A DNA stretch of 64,000 nucleotides, taken from assembly GCF_009730915.1 (NCBI RefSeq), contig NC_052479.1, positions 28,397,610 to 28,461,609 on the forward strand, read 5' to 3'. The translations under genes and the position numbers were made by a program. Source of the stretch: Dioscorea cayenensis subsp. rotundata. Taxonomy: Eukaryota; Streptophyta; Magnoliopsida; Dioscoreales; Dioscoreaceae. Shown piece after piece: positions 55,737 through 64,000 of the stretch. Below the pieces are notes generated by a model. That model worked only from the letters and a program-made list of their open reading frames with translations. It was not told the DNA's origin and did not search any database. How positions within the stretch are numbered: position 1 is the stretch's first letter; every line of letters begins with the position of its first letter.

Positions 55737-58172
55737 AACTTTCTTTCCTTTTTTGTGACAACTTAAATATCAAACAATTCCTTTTTCTCATGATAGAGTT
55801 TTTCTCACTAGCTCAGTTTAATATTACCCAAGAAATAAGTTGCACAGGTTTATGTTTTTTCTTTTCTTTTCTTTTTTTTCTCTCGTTTTGTAATAAGAAA
55901 GAGGGATACTGACAATTGATTATTAGATGTGTAGCTCTTAAGTATTTCTGGATAACTTTAAAAATGCATTACATTGTATCAAGATAGTGGTGGAATGACT
56001 TTTTTTATTTTTTTTATTTGTTTTTATTTTTTTAAAGCAAGGTATCATGTTCTGAAAGTTCTTTTTTCTTTTATTTGTGTTGTATTTGATCTAGTCTTTA
56101 ATACCAATTAAAATAAATATTTGTCTAAAAACTATATTTTTATTGATAATAAGTAAATTTGGTAAATAAAAAAAATTAGTGAAGTTTAATTGGGGAGGTG
56201 GTGGGCTACTGTGTTGGCATCCCATTCAAAGTTGTTTTTTTTGTAGTGGGGTTTTATGTTTTGAGTAATGATATTTTTACAAAATAAATTTCTAACTAGC
56301 TTTCTCAAATGATATGAATATGAAATTAACATTTATATTATCATCTACATTGTTATTTTTCTGTTTTTTACTTAATTTTTTTATCATTTAAATCCTTAAT
56401 CATGTACATGAAACCTCTCTATGAAATTTACAATTTAAAGTTTAGGAGTTAGAGTTTTTGGTTTACTATTTAGGGTTTTTGGTTTAGATTTATTGCATAG
56501 GGTTTTATGGTATTTGGAATCAAGGTCTTAAGATTTTAAATAAGGTTTTATAATGTTTTATAATGTTTTATAATTTTTAGAGATTTTTTTACAGTTTGAA
56601 TCATAAAATAACAGGATGCTAAGTTGGCAATGGCTTTATTTGGAAAATTTATTCAGTAAATCTAGTATATAAATATAACATTGTTTTTATTTATTTTAAT
56701 TTTTTTTTAGGCAGGGTAATAGAAGCTTTATAAAAAAAACTAGATATTTCTAAACTATTGTTTTTTTGCCGATATAAAATTTAAATTTGAAATCAAAGTG
56801 ACCAACTTTCTTGGGTGGTTTTAACTTTTAACAACCTGTTTCACCATCAATCAATTTGGATTTTCGAAATCTTAGTTATTTTTCTATTGGGCTGTCAACA
56901 TAGCCGTCAAAGTCATTACTAATTCTCTAATTGCATGTTCAGTGATGATGTTATGCGGAGTTTAAATATTTATGTATGTAAAAAAAAAAAAATTCTTTTT
57001 TGTAGTGAGAGGAGGTCGACCATATATATTATAGCTTTCAGTGTTTCATCAATAAATCAAAAACAACAACTTTATTGTTTTATTTTTCTTGTTAAATACA
57101 AATAACTTACTATTTTTAATCATTAGAAAGTTGATCTTTCAATCTCATACTTTTCAAATCGGACATGTTATTTTGAAAAAGTGGAGGTATTTCAAATTGT
57201 TTGTTGACATGAATAAAATAAAGAAAAACCTCTAAAATGATTTTAATATTGGACCTAGGACATATAATAGTTCCAAATCAAATCTCTTTAGAAAAATCTT
57301 TTATCTCATGGTAGTTTGCTCCAGTCCCTTACGAAACTTTTGTTATTGGGACCAAAAAAATAAATTACCAATTTTCTATTGTGGTGGTATAAAAAAGTCA
57401 CATAAATTTTTCCTTCACTTTAATTAATAGCAAAAAATAAAATAAAATAAAATAAGAAAAATAAGAACCCCAGAGAGCGTATAATTTTCATTAAAGAGTG
57501 TTCTGTGTAAAAATCCCACAAACAAGGTAGACTTTCATGCTTGCCAAGAATGAAACATGGAGACGGTGGTGCAGTGCTTTTATGTTCAGTTAATGATAGC
57601 AAACATTTCCCTACTTAATTTTGAAGTAAAAAACTTAAGTTATCACCAATTTTTATTAACTTGTTACTATCTTATCTTTTAGGCTATTGTTCTATATGCT
57701 TGCTTGCCATATGAACCTCAACATTCAAGTTTTTTATATATATCATCAGTACAAAAACCCAGTCCCCCCCAAAATAAAAAAATAAAATACAAAAATACAA
57801 AAAACGTATAAACAATATGATATAATCAAACAAACACTGATCAATTGCATGCAATAAGTTGGAACCGCACATCTAAGTTCAATACATCTGAAGCCATGGT
57901 GCATTCTACTAATCCTCCTACAAATGACACTGAAAATAAAGTTATTTTGTATTTAGTTTTTACTGATCAAAAGTGTGAATCCAAAAGAACCTTTTCTCCA
58001 AAATTCTCTTTTTCCACCATTGTTGCAAGAAGATAAAATTCTGAAGGTCAAACATATATAAGCCCCTCAAGTTAAATCTCGGTGAATTCGAATTCTCCGG
58101 CTATGAATAGAGAATAAATCATCATCATTCCGACAAACCAATGGGAAATAACTCGGAGAAAGATTCACTAGA
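55737..58172. other. Intergenic DNA between the Rossmann gene and RRP7
   Basis: AT-rich, with no gene recognised. Short frames lack coding character. It holds the 3' UTR of the plus-strand gene at the left and that of RRP7 at the right (the two genes converge). Confidence 0.65.
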
Positions 58173-61100
58173 TTAGTAGGGCCTGAACTTCCTCGCAGCT
58201 CTCAGCTGTTGTATCCGTTTTCTGTCCTGCTCAAATTTGCTTTGGAGCATCATCACCTCTGAAAGAGATACCAAAACAAATCAATCCTTCAATAATTATA
58301 TTAAAAAAAAAAAAATTTAAAAAACGAAGGAGAATAAACAGTTACATATTAGATGATCTAATTCCATATTGGGTTTGAAACACGAGGAGTATTAAGACTC
58401 TTATTCCCAAATTAGGGGCCCGATTCAGAAATAAGGGTCTCACTTTCATTCTATCCAAACACGACCAAATAATTGTCAATCAGCTTGACATTAAGCACAG
58501 TATCTTAATCTCTTCCATGGTTTAACTTCCTCAGTGCTTGATACAAGATGATCTTAATAAGATTAATGCCTTGAATCAGACTAAGTGAGGGACACAGGTT
58601 AATAATCTAAAAGAGTACTCGTTACGAGACCTAACAGTAGGAGGCCAAGAGTCAGGTGAAGCATAAATATAGCCGGAAATATTAGACTGGCCAAATAGGA
58701 AATAAAAGATAGGCTAAATATTCTAATTATAGAAGGATATTATTGCTACTATAGTAGCCTAATAATAAGAGATTTGCATGCCGGTGGTCCTTGGGTATAA
58801 AAGAAGGGCGGCCAAATGTTATTAGGGGTGTCCTATTGTAGTTTCATATTTTCCAAGAGGAATGAAATAGCGAAATTGTTCTTGTTTTGTCATGCAATGG
58901 ACCCCGAGCAGTTTAGGATATTTGGTTGATCTTGATGAGGGGTTCCAACACAACACTGCAATGAAAGATCCTGAATGTCATAATCTTAAAGACTATGGTA
59001 GACTATGGTCCAACTAGTTATGATAGTTTCATCAAACAGATTGTTACTCAATGGTTTGGCTACTATCCTGGAAACACTCCAGTACTCTAGTTCAAGCTTT
59101 AGATTTCTTGACCCATATGTTTATGGAAAAAAGTGTTAATACACCACAAATAGGCTTTTTAAACTAAATTGACAGTTCACATATGATCTACGTTAGAAGG
59201 TTAGAGCATTAAATGATTATTGATGTGGTCTGATAGTCAGTTCCTTATCTAGCAAATCATTGTATAAAGCAACCAAAATCACAGCATGCATCATTTGAAC
59301 AAAATATGGGGTGTTACCAACTCTACCCAGATACCACATAAATAAAAATGAAAAGAAAAGGAATGTCAAATGACAAAGATATATATATTCAGTCTTCACA
59401 TATTCTTAGAATACACCAATATGAAAGTCTACAAAAAAATACTTCAAAATGTACACTGACAAAAGTAATGACAAAATATATTGAATCATAGGAACTGACA
59501 GTTAGAGCTACGGCCAGCACAAGTTAAGTAAATAGGCCCCACAACCTTAGAATTAGCACATTTACACTTATAACAAATGAATCATTTAGAAATCACAAAT
59601 GCAGAAATTATATCTATTGACAGTTTACTTCCTTACCAATCGTATATTAATGAACAATGTGTTGTTTCTAATTTAGCAATTTCAAGGCATATGCTGTGAC
59701 ATCAACTGAATGGCACTTAAGAAGCTCATTAGGTAACTTTATTTAGGTAAGGATTTCCCAAAAATCCAAGAAGGTTTAAGGAGAGTTGTGAACACTTGGA
59801 GCTCTAGGCTACTTCTAAGGTTTGTTTGGTTAACTAACTAGAATTTCTTTTGAAATGAAACCATCTAATTTCCTAGTCAAAAAAAGTGAAACTGTGCTAT
59901 AACATGTCACAAGTGTCAAAACTGCACATCAGGACTCAATAATATATCATGCATGGAGAAGGATGTAAGGAAAGATAAAATGGCACATGCTGGTTTATCC
60001 ACCAAAGGAGATTTAGTAAACATATAACCTTGAATAAGAACTCACCATTCCTCTGGGCTTCCCTTCGCTGAAACCTGTAAAAATTTGAAACAGGTTCTTG
60101 TGCTTTCTTTTTAGCCATTTTGTCCATCACAGCAGCTTGGGCAACAGAACCAACAGTGACTCCGGTTTCAGCCTCAGTAGTCTTTTTTCTACCTTTATGG
60201 TGCACCACCACAGTCCATCCTCCCTCTGCGGCACGTGCTTCTTGCTCCTTCCTTGCCTGCAATTCAATAGATATCAAGCGACCAACAGTTAAATTACAAA
60301 TGAAAAAACTTTGAGAAAACACAATTTATGAGTATATTAGACCAAAAAAAAAATGATGCTCGATGGTGGTTATCCCCTATTAGAATTTACAGATTAATAA
60401 AGAATACTTTCTATTCTTTTTGTAAACAATCATTTCTAGGAGTTGTATGACTCTTATAAATAGTAAGATATCCACCTGTTCCTGCTCCTCTTCATGAGCA
60501 ATTATGAATTCATCAATTCTTTGTTGCAAAATCTTCAGTCCAGGTCTTCTTTGTTTGTGTTCAATAAGCCATTCTGCGGAACAAAAACTCCTTCAGAAAA
60601 AAATACTTACAAGCAAAAACAATTTTGCACCCAAGTAAATTAAATATGGACAGAAAACTATGCCTAAAGCAATATTTTAATAGAAGTTACACTGTCAGTA
60701 TAAGAATAAATGAAAACTTAATCGCAAAGTTATAGCTAACGTTTAGCATGATTACATAAAAATGGAATGGAAACAAAATGCAGTTTGTGTTGACAGAGAA
60801 ATAATTGATGGCATTAACAGTACATTAAATGTTATCTTTCATCAGAATAGACATGGTATCATATAAGGTACTTTACTACCAATATAAGAAATCAATATTA
60901 AACAGTACTAAATAGCAAGGTAAAATCGTCTTCAAATTATGATCTTTGTTGGCTCACAGGACAGTTAAAATAAAACAACATAACTGATAATCTTGACAAC
61001 TCAAGCCTATTGGCCAAACGCAATTCTGGATGAAAAGAGATACAATCATCTTCGCTCAACCTAATAAATTCAAGTCAGGAGGACTTTTAGAAAGTTGTTC

Positions 61101-64000
61101 ATAAGTGAATGAAGTCACCATCAGTTTTAAGGCTGGCACATCCGCAAATATTGTTCAACCAGGATACACATCAATTTCTCTCAGGCTCATGATCAAGGAA
61201 CAGTTCGTTAAAGTTCAGATCAACTGTTTTCTTTTTGTAGTTTTCTCCATCAAAAGGAAAATTTAGATAGTTGCTCAAAAGTGCATGCCAATCTTAACGC
61301 TAGCCACTTGATCATGCACACATACTGCTCAACCATGTGTTATCACAGGCTTGACATCAAGAGGACAGTTGACTAAAAGATTTCATGCCTTTTATGGAGT
61401 TTACTCAAAGAATATTATATCTCAAAAGGATACATTCTGAATAGACAATTTTGACAAATTATAAGGATTGTAGAACAGATAACTACACAAAGGTAAAGAG
61501 GTACAACTAATAAAAGTTTAAGACTGATGTGCCTACTTACTTTTCATTCCTCGTGAACAGTCTTCATCCACTGCAGAGATTTGATCAACCATTGCATCAT
61601 CAATTTCATTGATGTTTTCTTCTAATTTTATTTTTGGCATCAATAAATGTTTTTCCTCATTTTTTGTAACTTCTCTTTCCATCCCTGCCAACAAAAATAA
61701 AAGTCAAATTTGATATATAAATTTTATAAAACATAACTCCTTAAGTAAAGCAGGAAAAAGACTTACTAGTCATGTGTTTCTTGCCTTTTTTTGCTTTCTT
61801 GATTCTTGGAGAAGTGCCAGGCTCAATCTTCACGTTGGAGGCGTTAGGTTCTTTCACATAAATACTGCTTGTTGCTCCAGGAGCTGATGGAAGAAGATCA
61901 ACAGCATTAAAAGAAAGAAACTTCAATGCCCCACAGGTCCACCACTCCCATCATTGGTTGTGATGGAAGTTCAAGGAAAATATGAAACAGCTAACATTAT
62001 GAAAGAGGTGTTCAAATAGTAGCACAGATTTTATTGTGGCAGTGATTAGGTGATGGTTGATCAGAAAATGGTAGGCCCAATGGAAGTAATAAAGTAACAC
62101 AAGGTGATCTACAGCGATGTGAGATGGTATTGTGCAGTGACAGTTGGAATAAAGGAAAAACCAAATATTGGCAATTTAACAAAGAAATATAACATAAAAG
62201 ATAAATATGATCTAGAACTTTGCACAACTTCAATTAAGAAAAATATATAAGTATAAAGGCCCGTCTTACTATTTGTTTCCAGCCAATGCATCTGTGCACT
62301 TGTGAGGAAATTCGCCAGCAGTTTTATCAGTTTTGTTTGCCTCGTCTCTTCTTTGTTTTTTCCTTGATGATAACATGCCTTTTCTGTCCCCAGGTTCTTG
62401 GCTAGTTGGCTTGTCTCCTAGAAAGCATAGAATGTAGGACATGACAATACATGTATAAAAGTGCATTTGCATTTTGATAAACCATTTTTTATATGTAATT
62501 AATGCCTAAAAATCCTAAAGTCAGTGAACAAATTCCAGGAAATAGAAAAAGCAAATCATGTATCCTGGAATCTGTGCTACTGAAGCATTAACATCCAGAA
62601 AATAGAAAATGAAATCTGCAGTGAGAATAATGGACTCTTTTTAATTACCAGTAACATAATTAAAATCAAAATAAGCAATCATGTATCTCCGATGTACTCT
62701 TACCTCTTTTTTATGATGCACACAGATAATGAAATTCATTAATTCCACATAAAGAAGAACAAAGCTCACCGGGACTTAAAGTCAAAATTGCATAATTAGC
62801 AAAAATAAAAGCAATTAAAATTCTGAAAAGAAAGCATCTTACAAACAAAAAGTTTATCTTCAATGTTGTCTATCGATGTAATTAGTTGTAGATGACAAAT
62901 TGTCACATTGCTTTCATTGTCTAGAAACAACCTTTGAAATATTTTCCTCAGTATTTCCTTTAATTTTCAGTAGCATGTGCCTTATGCAACTAGCTAAGTT
63001 GTTGAGAGTTAGGATGTATAATGTCTTACCATTCTTTTTAGTTAACTATAACTAGATAAGTCACTCTATTCATTTTGCTTTCTGCAAGAATTCAAAACAA
63101 TGAGTACTGCAACTTTAAACTCTAAAAGGTCATGAACAAGAGGAAGGAGCCATCAAAACAAAGAACCAGAGCAATAATGTTGTATTAGTGAGATGAGTTA
63201 CTGAATTGCAATGAAACATCATATGGCTTTGATGTTGAAGAAGAGCAAAAGGGAAAAAGAGAGCTTATGTCAAAATCAAAAGAACAATCTTCACTAGAAA
63301 ATTTAAAAAAAAAAAATTAAAAATAAAAGCCAATAAAAAAATCTGATTACCAGATCCACTATTTCATACGCATTTCTATCGTGTGCTATAATAAATCATG
63401 AAAAACATGAAACTGTTTCCCAATAGACCAGCACAATCATTTCATGAAAATATTTTGTTTCATTTGCAGGTTTATACTATGCCCCAACTACAAAGATATA
63501 TCACATTCCACATGTGATCAACACTAGCACTTGCATGCAGAAATAAGACATAGAATCAACTATAATAAACATATTTCCTTGGCTTAAAGTGTACCGCTGT
63601 ATATTGCCATATACCACACAATGTACTAACAACAGATACTAGAACATCAGTTCAACCTTAATAATGATAAATTAGATCATACCGTCTATAATTCCTTGGT
63701 TGTTATTCCCTGAGAAGCCTTCATTGACTTTAGTAGATTTATAGAGCCCAGCTTCATTTATTAACTTTCTCTTTTTCAATTTAAGCTTTGCTGCTTTCTT
63801 GCTTACTTTTTTTCTAGACTTCATGTCTGCCAGAACCAAATGTGTATGCAGAAAGCAATAACAGAGACTAAAACATCACTTCAGCCTCAATAATGATAAA
63901 TTAGATCATACCTTCTATAGATCCATGGTCGTTCTTTGAGAGGCCTTTCGCTGACTTCAGTAGATTTATCAGGGTCAGCTTCATTTATTAGCTTTCTCCT
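58173..64000 (-). CDS. RRP7: Ribosomal RNA-processing protein 7 (5' end outside the window)
   Basis: Exons in reading order: 63,912 to beyond 64,000; 63,683-63,826; 62,270-62,417; 61,767-61,883; 61,541-61,684; 60,476-60,573; 60,046-60,256; 58,173-58,258. The C-terminal RRP7 domain is clear: RGMK, WLIEHKQRRPGLKILQQRID, EGGWTVVVHHKGRKKTT, GSVAQAAVMDKMAKKKAQEP, FYRFQRREAQRN, then MMLQSKFEQDRKRIQQLRAA and RKFRPY. RRP7 acts in nucleolar small-subunit (18S) rRNA processing. Upstream exons are Lys-rich and two share RKLINEA, a repeated module. The 63,912 exon has one extra base (GCGAAAGG) relative to its sister. Exon 62,270-62,417 is 148 nt where its sister is 144, which breaks phase, so another indel is likely. 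Introns are up to 1.8 kb. Confidence 0.92.
58560..58950 (+). mobile_element. Possible solo LTR in the last RRP7 intron
   Basis: Contains GGGTATAAAAGAAG (about 58,794) as a TATA box, then an R/U5-like stretch (GAGGAATGAAATAGCGAAAT, GTTCTTGTT) and a plausible LTR end GGGGTTCCAACA at 58,950. The left end could not be placed and no target duplication was found. Confidence 0.35.

Overview
The window is nuclear DNA from a flowering plant. It is AT-rich and intron-rich, carries plant-only gene families (a plastid ribosomal protein with a transit peptide, a MIR171 hairpin, a GDSL lipase) and is full of plant repeats. Species cannot be read from the sequence. The low GC content and the repeat mix suggest a non-grass angiosperm, possibly a non-grass monocot, but that is a guess. 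A gap of exactly 1,000 N at 39,888-40,887 marks it as a scaffold.

Layout. 1-1,468: last exons of an unrecognised plus-strand gene. 4,935-5,040: a well-paired MIR171 precursor, not protein-coding. 5,692-5,962 (-): a small secreted acidic peptide. 6,483-9,818 (-): plastid ribosomal protein bS21c in two exons. 10,461-27,030: a direct segmental duplication with two complete minus-strand copies of the Mediator subunit gene MED11 (12,054-14,350 and 23,028-25,318); the second copy carries an 898-bp non-autonomous hAT-type transposon. Between the copies lie a trehalose-phosphate phosphatase gene fragment, a probable solo LTR and MITE-like sequence.

28,018-37,100 is the most unusual part: a rearranged endogenous plant pararetrovirus (Caulimoviridae). 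Four copies of one viral promoter/leader, in alternating orientation, frame two blocks. One encodes a capsid protein (-). The other encodes a movement protein and three or more accessory ORFs (+), and is bounded by two direct promoter copies 4.9 kb apart. Both blocks start with the same leader and the same first-ORF peptide and then diverge. No protease, reverse transcriptase or RNase H was found. This could be a set of deletion derivatives or the trace of a divided genome.

38,143-39,361 (+): GDSL esterase/lipase. 40,947-46,197 (-): a degraded Ty1-copia element with both LTRs. 48,548-55,736 (+): ten-exon mitochondrial NAD(P)-binding Rossmann protein of the At5g15910/COQ11-like group. 58,173 to the window end (-): RRP7, a rRNA-processing factor, with a repeated lysine-rich exon module; its 5' end lies outside.

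A recurring feature is a single-base frameshift, often beside a short homopolymer, in otherwise convincing genes (secreted peptide, bS21c, TPP fragment, GDSL, RRP7). This looks more like residual assembly error than independent gene death, and it should temper any pseudogene call here. The plant genes are independent housekeeping or secretory genes and do not form a pathway.
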